In this document: positions 1 through 8,644 of the stretch, piece after piece
Layout: every line of letters starts with the position of its first letter
Numbering within the stretch: the first letter of the stretch is position 1
Origin: Kitasatospora sp. CB01950
GTDB lineage: Bacteria > Actinomycetota > Actinomycetes > Streptomycetales > Streptomycetaceae
DNA length: 64,000 nucleotides
NCBI RefSeq assembly: GCF_001905465.1
Contig: NZ_LISX01000009.1
Coordinates: forward strand, 260,635-324,634
Direction: 5' to 3'
Notes under the pieces: model-generated
Database searches by the model: none
Told to the model about the DNA's origin: nothing
Seen by the model: the letters and a program-made list of their open reading frames with translations, nothing else
Program-made: the position numbers and the translations under genes

Positions 1-43
1 GGCCGCCCCGGCAGTCGCCGTTCGGGTCCGGGGACCCGGAGGG

Positions 44-244
44 TTACTTCTTCCGACCCGGGATCATGCAGAGGCCCGCGATCACCAGGAAGGAGACGAT
101 CGGGAGGGCGACAAACAGGCCCAGGGTCTGGCCGACGCTCAGGCCGGTGCCCGGATCGTCGCCGTCGTCGCGTACGAGCGCCATGGCGGGCGACGACATC
201 AGCATCATCAGCGTGGCCGCTGCGGTGACCGCACCGGCGCGCAT
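44..244 (-). CDS. Small exported or membrane-anchored protein
   Basis: Predicted 66-residue protein with two hydrophobic stretches. Residues about 3-22 (AAATLMMLMSSPAMALV) look like a signal peptide or first membrane helix, and about 38-60 (TLGLFVALPIVSFLVIAGL) form a clear transmembrane helix followed by a PGRKK tail that should stay in the cytoplasm. The loop between them is acidic and glycine rich (DDGDDPG). I chose the ATG at 244 because AGAGG stands 6 bases before it; GTG at 262 and TTG at 271 are in-frame alternatives without a good ribosome binding site. No function can be assigned. It lies just downstream of malQ on the same strand (40-base gap) and may be cotranscribed with it. Confidence 0.6.
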   Translation of the reverse strand: MRAGAVTAAATLMMLMSSPAMALVRDDGDDPGTGLSVGQTLGLFVALPIVSFLVIAGLCMIPGRKK

Positions 245-283
245 TGCGTTCCTCTTGTCCACGTTTCCCAAGGTACCGGCCCC

Positions 284-2431
284 CTACAGCGGCTCGCCCG
301 GCGGGGTGCGCCTGTCGGCGTGTCCCGTCATCGGGGCGAGTGTCGAGGCGATGGCGGCGGCGCCCGGGGAGGCGGCGACGGCGTCGAGGGTGCGGGGGGT
401 TCCGGTGGCGTCGGCGACGGGGAGCCGCCAATTGGGGTACTGGTCCCAGGTGCCGGGCAGGTTCTGCGGACGGGGGTCGCCGACGGTGTCGGGCAGCCAG
501 ACGCCGACCAGTCGGGCGGGCGTGGCGAGCAGGTAGGCGTACAGCGCCTCGGTGGTGACGGGTGCTCCGTCGGCGAGCAGGCCGAGTCGGACGAGTTCGT
601 GCTGCCAGTCGGCGAGTTCGGCGGCGGCGGCGTGCTGTTCCTCGGCGAGCGGGCGGGCGAGCAGGCCGAGTTGGTGGCGCAGCGCGACGTGGTCGCCGGT
701 GAGGCGGGCGGCGGTGCTGGGCAGGTCGTGGGTGGTGAGGGTGGCGAGGCAGCCGGCCCGCCAGCGGTCGGGGGGCAGGACCTCGCCGTCGGCGTTCCAG
801 TCGCGTTCGAACCAGAGCACGGAGGTGCCGAGGACGCCGTGTTCGGCGAGGCGTTCGCGGACGCCGGGCTCGACGGTGCCGAGGTCCTCGCCGATGACGG
901 CGGCGCCGGCCCGGTGGGCCTCCAGGGCGAGGACGGCGAGCATCGCCTCCGCGTCGTAGCGGACGTAGGTGCCCTCGGTGGGTCGGGCGCCGACCGGCAC
1001 CCACCAGAGCCGGAACAGGCCCATCACGTGGTCGATCCGGATCGCGCCGGCGTGCCGGGCGGCGGAGCGCAGCAGTTCGGCGTACGGGGCGTAGCCGGCC
1101 TCGGCGAGGGCGTCGGGGCGCCAGGGCGGCAGGCCCCAGTCCTGGCCGTGGGCGTTGAACGCGTCGGGCGGGGCGCCGGTGGAGATGCCGGTGGCGAGGA
1201 CGTCCTGCAGCGCCCAGGCGTCCGCGCCGTCGGGGTGGACGCCGACGGCGAGGTCGTGGATCAGGCCGAGCGGCATGCCGGCGTCGGTGGCGGCGCGCTG
1301 CGCGGCGTGCAGTTGTTCGTCGACCAGCCAGGCCTGCCAGCGGTGGAACTCGATGCGGTCCGTCAACGCGGCTTTCTCGGCGGCGACTTGGGGGTTGGCG
1401 GGGTGGCGCAGGCCTTTCGGCCAGGAGTGCCAGGCGGGGCCGTGCACCTCGGCGAGGGCGTTCCACACCGCGTACCGCTCCAGCCATTCGCCCTCGCGGC
1501 GGACGAACGCCCGGTACGCGGCCTCCCGGCCGACGCCGCGCGGCACGGTGTGGAGGAGTTCCAGGGCCTCCTGCTTGAGCGCGCGGACGGCGTCGCGGTC
1601 GATCAGCGCGTCGTGGTCGAGCACTTCCTCGCGGAGCAGCCGGGCGCGGCGGGCGAGGTCGCGGACGTGGTCGTGGCGGGTGTATTCGGGGATCGCCTCG
1701 ATCCGCAGGTGCACGGGGTCGGCGAAGCGGCGGGAGGACGGGCGGTAGGGGGACGGGTCGGAGGGTTCGCCGGGCATGCCGGCGTGCAGCGGGTTGATCT
1801 GCAGGAAGCCGGCGCCGAGTTCGGCTCCGGCCCACTGGGCGAGTTCGGCGAGGTCGGCGAGGTCGCCCATGCCCCAGGAGTGCTCGCCGAGCACCGAGTA
1901 GAGCTGCGCGAGGAAGCCCCAACTGCGGTGCGGGGGTTCGGGGATGCGCGGCGGGGCGACGATCAGCGCGGCGCGGCCGGTGCGTTCGCCGGCGGCGGCG
2001 TGCAGGGTGTGGCGGCCGAGCGGCAGGTCCTCGGGCAGCCACCAGGAGTGGTCGTGCGTCAACTGCCAGGCGCCGCCGTCCTCCAGTTCGACGCGCGCCT
2101 CGGCGTCGGGGGGCAGGTCGAGGGCGGTGCGGCGGCCGTGCCAGGCGACCACGGTGGGGGGCAGCAGTCGCCGGGCCTGGTCGGCGCGGTGCCGTTCCAG
2201 CGCGTCGGCGGCGAGTTCGGGCGTGTCGGCGTCCACGCCGAGCGCGGCGAGCACGGCGCTCAGGGTGCGCGGCCCGACCTGGACGGGCCCGGCGCCGGCG
2301 TCGTAGCTGGTGTCCACCCCGTACGCGTGGGCCAGTGCGAGCAGTTCCGGTGGCGCGGCCGGATTGTCCTCCGCCGGCACCTGCTCGGTTCCCACCTGCT
2401 CGCGGTCAAGGTATGCGGCCACCCAGCGCAC
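284..2431 (-). CDS. malQ: 4-alpha-glucanotransferase (amylomaltase)
   Basis: Cytoplasmic GH77 enzyme that transfers 4-alpha-glucan segments between maltodextrins and releases glucose, in maltodextrin and glycogen turnover. Family marks include the stretch FLAQLYSVLGEHSWGMGDLADL, broken here by charged residues, then LQINPLHA, IRIDHVMGLFRLWW carrying the nucleophile Asp, VIGEDLGTVEPGVRE carrying the acid/base Glu, and THDLPSTAARLTG with the third carboxylate. The reading frame is open back to 2782, but that extension is low-complexity Pro/Arg sequence. I place the start at GTG 2431, which has GAGGA about 5 bases upstream; GTG 2464 is another option. The resulting 715 residues match the usual length of actinobacterial MalQ, which carries an N-terminal beta domain before the barrel. 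It is divergent from the GH84-like gene. Confidence 0.9.
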   Translation of the reverse strand: MRWVAAYLDREQVGTEQVPAEDNPAAPPELLALAHAYGVDTSYDAGAGPVQVGPRTLSAVLAALGVDADTPELAADALERHRADQARRLLPPTVVAWHGRRTALDLPPDAEARVELEDGGAWQLTHDHSWWLPEDLPLGRHTLHAAAGERTGRAALIVAPPRIPEPPHRSWGFLAQLYSVLGEHSWGMGDLADLAELAQWAGAELGAGFLQINPLHAGMPGEPSDPSPYRPSSRRFADPVHLRIEAIPEYTRHDHVRDLARRARLLREEVLDHDALIDRDAVRALKQEALELLHTVPRGVGREAAYRAFVRREGEWLERYAVWNALAEVHGPAWHSWPKGLRHPANPQVAAEKAALTDRIEFHRWQAWLVDEQLHAAQRAATDAGMPLGLIHDLAVGVHPDGADAWALQDVLATGISTGAPPDAFNAHGQDWGLPPWRPDALAEAGYAPYAELLRSAARHAGAIRIDHVMGLFRLWWVPVGARPTEGTYVRYDAEAMLAVLALEAHRAGAAVIGEDLGTVEPGVRERLAEHGVLGTSVLWFERDWNADGEVLPPDRWRAGCLATLTTHDLPSTAARLTGDHVALRHQLGLLARPLAEEQHAAAAELADWQHELVRLGLLADGAPVTTEALYAYLLATPARLVGVWLPDTVGDPRPQNLPGTWDQYPNWRLPVADATGTPRTLDAVAASPGAAAIASTLAPMTGHADRRTPPGEPL

Positions 2432-2772
2432 TCCGTCCTCGGGTTCCCGAACGCCGACAGGCACAGTCCTACCCGCGCGCCCCTCCCCCGACCCCGACCG
2501 ACACGGCGGCCCGCCTCCACCGGACGGGTGAACGTGGCGTCGCGGGGTTGCCGTGGGCCCGGCCTCCGTCCGCCCGAGGTGTCGTCCCGTCATCGCCGCG
2601 GTGTCGCCCGGGTGTTCGACGGCACCGGCGATATCAGCCGATAACGGACATAGCCGCCAGGGACGTTGACAGGGACGCGGAGAGCTGATGGGCTGGTCGG
2701 GCCGGATGGCCGCGGGGGGCCGGGGCGGGCTGTGGGGGCCGGTGAGCTGGCGGTTCGGGCAAGGAGGCTCCG
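2432..2772. other. Divergent intergenic region, malQ / GH84-like gene
   Basis: About 340 bases with no convincing gene. Frames crossing it are low-complexity extensions of the neighbours. TTGACA at 2666-2671 could be a -35 box for the rightward gene, but the hexamer 17 bases on (TGGGCT) is a poor -10, so I do not call a promoter. The strong ribosome binding site AAGGAGG at 2761-2767 belongs to the rightward gene. Confidence 0.4.
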
Positions 2773-5700
2773 GTGCAGGCACGGGTGTCGGTGGCGGCCG
2801 GGCGTCGGCTGCGTCAGCAGTTGGAGCAGAGCGCGGCGTTGCGTGAGGTGCTGCACCACCCGGCGGCGCTGACGGCGCGCCAGGTGGCGGCCAGGACGGC
2901 CCGCCAGTTGGCGCCGAAGGCGGCGGACCGGTTCATCGCGGACATCAAGGGCACCGACCCGCTGCTGGCGTCGGTGCGCGCCGAGCGGCGGGCGGGCCGG
3001 CGCGGCAGCGCGCTGCGGCTGGCGGCGACGCTGTCGGCGGCGGCCGTGGTCGGCGGGCTGCTGATCCCGGGCGAGAGCTTCGCGGCGCAGCCGGGCGACC
3101 GGCAGGCGGTGTCGGCGGGGGCCGAGGTCCCGGCCGCGGTGGAGGCCCCGCTGCCGCTGGGTTCGCTGACGGACCCGCAGGTGTTCCCGCGTCCGCAGCA
3201 GTTGCGTCCGGGCGGGAAGCCGGTGGCGGTGCCCCGGAAGGCGACGGTGGTGATGGCGGACGGCGCGGACGGGGCGGCGGTGGACGCGGTGCGCGCGCTG
3301 CTGACCCGGGCGGGCGCGGCCGAGGTGACGACCGCCCCGGAGGCCCCGGAGACTCCGGAGGCCGGGTCGCTGGTGGTGTTCGTGGGCGGCCCGCGCGAGG
3401 GCGCGGGCGGGGCGACCGACCGGGCGCTGCGGGCGCTCGCGGCGGCGGGGGGCCTGAAGGACACCGAGGTGCCGCCGCTGGCGGGCCTGCCGTCCGGCGG
3501 CCACCTGCTGGCGACGGGTCAGCTGCCGACGGCGGGCGGCGCGTACGGCGCGGTGGTGCTGGCGGGCGTGGACGGCGAGGGCACGTTCTACGCGGCGCAG
3601 TCGCTGGCGCAGCTGCTGGCGCCGGTCGGCGCGGGGCAGGGCCAGGGCGCGGCGGCCGACGGCAAGGGTTTCCCCGGCGTGCTGGTGCGGGACTGGCCGA
3701 GCGGCGCGCCGGTGCGCGGCACCGCCGAGTCGTTCTACGGGGAGCCGTGGAGCGCTGCGCAGCGGCTGGCGACGGTGGACTTCCTGGGCCGCACCAAGCA
3801 GAACTTCTTCCTGTACGCGCCGGGCGGCGACCCGTACCGTTCACGCCGCTGGGCCGAGTCCTACCCGGCCGAGCAGGTGCGGGAGTTGACCGAGCTGGCG
3901 GGCCGGGCGCGGGACAACCACGTGACGCTGGCGTACTCGGTGAACCCGGGGCAGTCGTTCTGCTTCTCCTCCGCCAAGGACCTGGACGCGCTGGTCGCCA
4001 AGCTCGACGGGCTGCGCCAACTGGGCTTCCGGGCCTTCCAGTTGGACTTCGTGAACGTCTCGTACGACGAGTGGCACTGCGGCACGGACCGGCGGAAGTT
4101 CGGCACCGGTCCGGCGGCGGCGGCGAAGGCGCAGGCCGCGGTGGTGACGGCGGTGCAGAAGCGCCTGGTGGCGCCGCACCCGGAGCTGGCGCCGCTGTCG
4201 GTGGTGCCGACGGAGTTCCAGAAGCAGGGCGCGACGCCGTACCGGACGGCGCTGGCGGCGGCGCTGCCCGCCGAGGCGCAGGTTGTGTGGAGCGGCGGCG
4301 CGGTGATCGCCAAGCAGGTGACGGGCTCCCAACTGGCCGACACCCGGCGGCTGTTCGACCGTCCGCTGGTGACGCTGGACAACTACCCGGTGAACGACTC
4401 GGCACCGGACCGGCTGTTCCTGGGCGGCTACGGCGGCCGGGACGCGGAGGTGGCGCAGCGTTCGGCGGTGCTGCTGACCACGGCGATGAGCCAGCCGGTG
4501 GCGTCCCGGATCCCGCTGGCCACGGCCGCCGACTTCGGCTGGCAGCCGGCCGGCTACCAGCCGGAGAAGTCGATGTCCTCGGCGCTGCGGATGCTGACGG
4601 CGGGCCCGGCGCAGCAGGCCGCGGTGGCGGCGCTGGCGGGCAACAGCGCGTCCTCTCCGCTGGGCGGCAAGGAGTCGGCGTACCTGGCGCCGCTGGTGGA
4701 GCGGTTCTGGGCGGCGGCGGAGCCGGCCTCGGGCGGGCCGGTCGACCAGGCGAAGCTGCGGGAGGCGGCGCAGCCGCTGCGCGAGGCGTTCACGGTGATG
4801 GCGGACGCCCCGAAGACGCTGGCGAGCGACCCGCTGGGCGCGGACGCCGCGCCGTGGCTGTCCCGGCTGTCGGCGTACGGCGCGGCGGGCCGGGCGGCGC
4901 TGGACATGCTGCTCGCGCAGCACGCGGGCGACGGCACCGCGGCCTGGCAGGCCCGGCTGGAGCTGGGCCGGCAGCGCTCGGCGCTGGAGCAGAACCCGGT
5001 GACGGTCGGCAAGGGCGTGCTGGACCCGTTCCTGGACCGGGCGGTGAAGGCCGCCGACACCTGGGCGGGCATCACCTCGGGCGCGTCCCCGACCACCACG
5101 CTGGGCACCGCGCACGACCACGGTCCGGCGCTGATGGCGGACGGCTCCGCGCAGACCTTCTACTGGTCGTCGGCGCCGCCGCAGGTCGGCGACAGCTTCG
5201 GCCTGGACCTGGGCACCCCGAAGCCGCTGGGCACCGTGACGGTGCTGATGGGCGGCCAGGGCGACGACCCGGACGCGTCCTCGGCGGCCGACGACTACCT
5301 GCGCGACGGCGTGCTGGAGTACTTCAGCGGTTCGGGCGGCTGGCAGCGGCTGGCGACGGTCCACGACCAGCGGACGGTGGTCGTGAACGCCCCGGCGGGC
5401 GCGGTCGCCAAGGCGGTGCGGCTGCGCTCCACGGGCGGGCAGAAGACCGCGGTCGCGGTGCGCGAGTTCACCGCGGTCGCGCCGGGCGCGGTGGACGCCG
5501 AGGTCAGCGGCCCGCCCGCGGTGCCGGGCTCGTCCCCGGACGCGGTGCTGTCGGGCGACCCGGACTCCGCGTTCCGGGCGGCGGCCCCGCCCCGGGTGGG
5601 CGACGCCCCGCTGACGGTGGAGCTGGACACGGCCCGCCCGCTGGACCGGCTCACCGTGCTGACCGACCCGACGGTGCGCGCCGAGGCGACCGCGCAGGTG

Positions 5701-6582
5701 CGCCACGCGGACGGCACCTGGGCCGACCTCGGCGCGGTCCACCCCGGCTACAACGAGCTGCGCGCCGACGGCGGCCCGGTGGACGCGTTCCGCCTGGTGT
5801 GGCGTCCCGGCGGCGAGGCCCCGGTGGTGAACCAGGTCATCCCGTGGTACGCGGACGTCCCGGCGGCCCGGGTGACGCTGGCCGACCCGACGCTGGACGC
5901 GGTGGCGGGCGGCGCCCCGTCGCAGACCCGGGCCACCGTGGAGTCCGGCCGCCCGGACGCGCTGACCGGCCAGCTGAAGGCGGAGGTCCCGGCGGTCGCC
6001 AAGGGCCTGACGGTGACCCCGGCCCCGACGGTGACGGTGCCGCGCGGCGGCAAGGCGGGCGCGCCGGTGCAGGTGTCGGCGGCCGCCGACACCCCGTCGG
6101 GCACCTACCGGGTGCCGGTGGTGTTCACGGCGGGCACGCTGACCGTCCGGCAGGAGCTCCTGGTGCACGTGGTCCCGCCGACCGGCGGCCCGGACCTGGC
6201 GCGGTCCGCCGCCGCGTCCTCCTCGGGCGACGACTCCGGGAAGACCCCGGCGGCGGCGATCGCCGACGGCGACCCGAAGACCTCCTGGACGTCCCCCGCG
6301 AAGGACGACGCCTGGGTGCAGCTGCGGCTGCCGCAGGCCGCCCGGCTGGGTTCGGCGGTGCTGCGCTGGGGCGACGCGTACGCCTCCCGGTACCGGCTGG
6401 AGACCTCGGCCGACGGGGTGACGTGGACGACCGTGGCGGTGGTGGAGAACGGGCAGGGCGGCACCGAGACGGTCCGCTTCGACGCGCCGGGCGCGCAGTA
6501 CCTGCGGGTGCAGGGCGTCAGCCGGGCCGGCCGCTACGGCTACACGCTGTCCGCCGTCGAGGTGTACGCCGTCACGTCCTAG
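2773..6582 (+). CDS. Secreted GH84-like beta-N-acetylglucosaminidase with discoidin domains
   Basis: 1,269-residue protein. Residues 1-75 are an unusually long charged, helical N terminus, followed by a hydrophobic export segment at about 79-100 (ALRLAATLSAAAVVGGLL) and a possible cleavage site near SFAA-Q. A GH20/84-type N domain (about 135-300) precedes a GH84 barrel starting at VRGTAESFYGEPW (314-326), the sugar-binding signature of hyaluronidase/O-GlcNAcase-like enzymes. The expected adjacent Asp-Asp pair is not seen; the equivalent stretch reads FQLDFVNV (D425). C-terminal parts look like an F5/8-type C domain (about 790-920), an NEW3-like beta domain (about 1030-1135) and a final discoidin domain (about 1140-1269), suited to glycan binding. 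Start GTG 2773 has AAGGAGG with a 5-base gap. Likely substrates are GlcNAc-containing polysaccharides; activity is uncertain. Confidence 0.8.
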   Translation: MQARVSVAAGRRLRQQLEQSAALREVLHHPAALTARQVAARTARQLAPKAADRFIADIKGTDPLLASVRAERRAGRRGSALRLAATLSAAAVVGGLLIPGESFAAQPGDRQAVSAGAEVPAAVEAPLPLGSLTDPQVFPRPQQLRPGGKPVAVPRKATVVMADGADGAAVDAVRALLTRAGAAEVTTAPEAPETPEAGSLVVFVGGPREGAGGATDRALRALAAAGGLKDTEVPPLAGLPSGGHLLATGQLPTAGGAYGAVVLAGVDGEGTFYAAQSLAQLLAPVGAGQGQGAAADGKGFPGVLVRDWPSGAPVRGTAESFYGEPWSAAQRLATVDFLGRTKQNFFLYAPGGDPYRSRRWAESYPAEQVRELTELAGRARDNHVTLAYSVNPGQSFCFSSAKDLDALVAKLDGLRQLGFRAFQLDFVNVSYDEWHCGTDRRKFGTGPAAAAKAQAAVVTAVQKRLVAPHPELAPLSVVPTEFQKQGATPYRTALAAALPAEAQVVWSGGAVIAKQVTGSQLADTRRLFDRPLVTLDNYPVNDSAPDRLFLGGYGGRDAEVAQRSAVLLTTAMSQPVASRIPLATAADFGWQPAGYQPEKSMSSALRMLTAGPAQQAAVAALAGNSASSPLGGKESAYLAPLVERFWAAAEPASGGPVDQAKLREAAQPLREAFTVMADAPKTLASDPLGADAAPWLSRLSAYGAAGRAALDMLLAQHAGDGTAAWQARLELGRQRSALEQNPVTVGKGVLDPFLDRAVKAADTWAGITSGASPTTTLGTAHDHGPALMADGSAQTFYWSSAPPQVGDSFGLDLGTPKPLGTVTVLMGGQGDDPDASSAADDYLRDGVLEYFSGSGGWQRLATVHDQRTVVVNAPAGAVAKAVRLRSTGGQKTAVAVREFTAVAPGAVDAEVSGPPAVPGSSPDAVLSGDPDSAFRAAAPPRVGDAPLTVELDTARPLDRLTVLTDPTVRAEATAQVRHADGTWADLGAVHPGYNELRADGGPVDAFRLVWRPGGEAPVVNQVIPWYADVPAARVTLADPTLDAVAGGAPSQTRATVESGRPDALTGQLKAEVPAVAKGLTVTPAPTVTVPRGGKAGAPVQVSAAADTPSGTYRVPVVFTAGTLTVRQELLVHVVPPTGGPDLARSAAASSSGDDSGKTPAAAIADGDPKTSWTSPAKDDAWVQLRLPQAARLGSAVLRWGDAYASRYRLETSADGVTWTTVAVVENGQGGTETVRFDAPGAQYLRVQGVSRAGRYGYTLSAVEVYAVTS

Positions 6583-6698
6583 CCGCCGTCGCGCGCCGTC
6601 GCGCCCTGCACGCGGCGGGCCGCCGACGCTCCCGCTGAGGGGTGCGCCGGCGGCCCATGAGGCGTACCGAATGTCGTGTCGGGCAGGCCCTTGTCTGA

Positions 6699-7316
6699 TC
6701 AGGCGGAGAGCGGAGCGTGCTGCTCGCCGCGGCGGACGGGACGGGTGCGGACCGGGGACGGAACGGCGGGCGGCAGCTCCGTATGGTCGTGGTGTTCGAA
6801 GTCCCGGAACTGGTCGAGGCCGCCGTACGGCTCCAGGTAGGGCCGCCAGCGCGGATCCTTGATCCCGGTGCCGATGACCCGCCAGGCCAGGCCGCTGGGC
6901 GCGGCCGGGGGGCGCTTCATCCGCCAGCCGAGGTCGGCGAGGTGCCGGTCGGCCTTGGTGTGGTTGCAGCGGCGGCAGGCCGCCACCACGTTGTCCCACC
7001 GGTGCTGACCGCCCCGGCTGCGCGGGATCACGTGGTCGACGCTGGTCGCGGCGGCCCCGCAGTACACGCACCGCCCGTGGTCGCGTGCGAACAGCGCGCG
7101 CCGGGTCAGCGGTACGGGGCCTCGGTAGGGGACCCGGACGAAACGGGTCAGTTTGACGACGGACGGCGCCGGAACGGCGCTGGTGGCGCTGTGCAGAGTG
7201 GTTCCCGCGTCCTCCAGGGCGATCGCCTTGTGGTTCAGGACGAGGATGAGTGCGCGTCGCATCGAGACGACACCGAGTGGCTCGTACGACGCGTTGAGGA
7301 CAAGGACATGCGGCAC
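6699..7316 (-). CDS. HNH endonuclease family protein
   Basis: 205 residues. The N terminus VLVLNASYEPLGVVSMRRA is a hallmark of a small HNH family conserved across actinobacteria. The nuclease core runs from about residue 75 to 125: CVYCG (zinc ligands), SVDHVIPRSRGG with the catalytic His, then DNVVAACRRCNHTKAD with the second CxxC and final His. A structural zinc bound by the four Cys is expected. The C-terminal tail from about 175 is disordered and rich in Pro, Arg and His. GTG 7316 is the start, preceded by AAGGAGG four bases away. The gene stands alone, convergent with the GH84-like gene and divergent from the MscS gene, with no sign of an intein, intron or restriction partner. Cellular role is not known. 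Confidence 0.85.
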   Translation of the reverse strand: MPHVLVLNASYEPLGVVSMRRALILVLNHKAIALEDAGTTLHSATSAVPAPSVVKLTRFVRVPYRGPVPLTRRALFARDHGRCVYCGAAATSVDHVIPRSRGGQHRWDNVVAACRRCNHTKADRHLADLGWRMKRPPAAPSGLAWRVIGTGIKDPRWRPYLEPYGGLDQFRDFEHHDHTELPPAVPSPVRTRPVRRGEQHAPLSA

Positions 7317-7507
7317 GGGGCCTCCTTGGACGCCTGCGGCGCGTGGCTCGCGCCGAGTCGAGCGGTCGATCGTGCCCCTTGCGGGACGCGATCTCCCTCA
7401 GTGTCGCCTTACGCCCAGGCACGACGCCACCATTTCTCTGTGAACGGGCCGTCCGGGCGGGTGAACGGGCCTCTGGGGAGGCAATCGGCAGGCTCTAGAG
7501 TGGGGCG

Positions 7508-8575
7508 ATGCTCGCCGATTCTCCTCCTGACAGCACGCCGCCGACCTTCAACCTGCCCACCAGCGCCGCCGAGGTGACCGACTCCACCCGGCAGGCGGCC
7601 AGCTGGCTCGACGACAACTGGCAGGGCTGGCTGGTCGACGGGCTGCGGATCGTCTTCATCCTGCTGCTCGCGCTGATACTGCGGGCCGTGGTCCGCAAGG
7701 TCATCGACAAGCTGGTCTCCCGGATGGGCCGCCCGTCCGTGGCGGACGACGACCACGGCGTGCTCGGCGGGCTGCTGGCCAACAGCGGTGTCGTCAACAC
7801 CGAGCGCCGCCAGCAGCGTTCCGAGGCGATCGGCTCGGTGCTGCGTTCGGTGGCGTCCTTCAGCATCCTCGGCACCGCCTCGCTGATGGCGCTGTCGGTG
7901 CTCGGCGTGGACCTCGCGCCGCTGCTGGCCTCCGCCGGTGTGGCCGGTGTGGCGATCGGTTTCGGCGCCCGGAACCTGGTCACCGACTTCCTCTCCGGCG
8001 TCTTCATGATCATGGAGGACCAGTACGGCGTGGGCGACGAGATCGACACCGGCGTCGCCACCGGCACCGTGCTGGAGGTCGGCCTGCGGGTCACCAAGCT
8101 GCGCGGGTCCGGCGGCGAGATCTGGTACATCCGCAACGGCGAGGTCAAGCGGATCGCCAACATGAGCCAGGGCTGGGGCACCGCCTCGGTGGACGTCCAG
8201 GTCGGCTACAAGGAGGACCTGGACCGGATCGAACTGCTGGTCACCGAGGCCGCCGACCAGCTCTCCAAGGAAGCGCCCTACGACGAGCTGATCTGGGGCC
8301 GGGTCAAGGTGCTGGGCGTCGAGGAGGTGGCCGTCGACTCGATGCTGCTGCGGATCGAGGCCCGCTGCACGCCCGGCAAGTCCGCGCAGGTCGCCCGCGC
8401 GCTGCGGCTGCGCCTGAAGGCCGCGTTCGACCTGGCCGGCGTCAAGCTCAAGGAGGAGGCGGCCGCCGCCGTCCCCGCGCAGGCCGCCGCCCCCGAGATC
8501 CTGCCGCCGTCCGCGCTGTCCGACCCGAGCTCGGCGCGGTCGCTGGCGGCCAAGCCGATACCGACGCAGCCGTAG
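7508..8575 (+). CDS. Small-conductance mechanosensitive channel, MscS family
   Basis: 355-residue inner-membrane channel expected to open under membrane tension and release solutes at osmotic downshock. Helices are visible at about 42-63 (WLVDGLRIVFILLLALILRAVV), 113-133 and the pore-lining third helix 137-165, with the Gly/Ala-rich packing pattern LASAGVAGVAIGFGARNLV typical of MscS. A beta domain follows (GDEI...GTVLEVGLRVTKLR..GEIWYIRNGEV) and then the cytoplasmic vestibule. The last 40 residues are a disordered Ala/Pro tail. ATG 7508 follows GGGG closely. The gene is monocistronic and ends at a strong hairpin shared with the convergent surface-protein gene. Confidence 0.9.
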   Translation: MLADSPPDSTPPTFNLPTSAAEVTDSTRQAASWLDDNWQGWLVDGLRIVFILLLALILRAVVRKVIDKLVSRMGRPSVADDDHGVLGGLLANSGVVNTERRQQRSEAIGSVLRSVASFSILGTASLMALSVLGVDLAPLLASAGVAGVAIGFGARNLVTDFLSGVFMIMEDQYGVGDEIDTGVATGTVLEVGLRVTKLRGSGGEIWYIRNGEVKRIANMSQGWGTASVDVQVGYKEDLDRIELLVTEAADQLSKEAPYDELIWGRVKVLGVEEVAVDSMLLRIEARCTPGKSAQVARALRLRLKAAFDLAGVKLKEEAAAAVPAQAAAPEILPPSALSDPSSARSLAAKPIPTQP

Positions 8576-8591
8576 CGCGCCGCCGACGACG

Positions 8592-8629
8592 AGAGGGGCC
8601 CCGGGAGTTCGCACTCCCGGGGCCCCTCT
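8592..8629. terminator. Bidirectional rho-independent terminator
   Basis: Perfect 16-bp stem: 8592-8607 pairs with 8614-8629 around the 6-base loop TTCGCA. It lies 16 bases after the MscS stop and 15 bases after the stop of the convergent surface-protein gene, so it can serve both. Confidence 0.85.
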
Positions 8630-8644
8630 TTCCGTCCCTGTCGA

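Noticed and set aside
2432..2782. N-terminal extension of malQ to 2782
   Set aside because: The added 117 residues are Pro/Arg-rich with no MalQ-like sequence and overlap the ribosome binding site of the divergent gene; a GTG with GAGGA lies at 2431.
3841..7422. 1,193-codon leftward frame crossing the GH84-like and HNH genes
   Set aside because: It runs antisense through one gene and out of frame through another. Composition is Arg/Pro/Gly repeats typical of GC-rich shadow frames.
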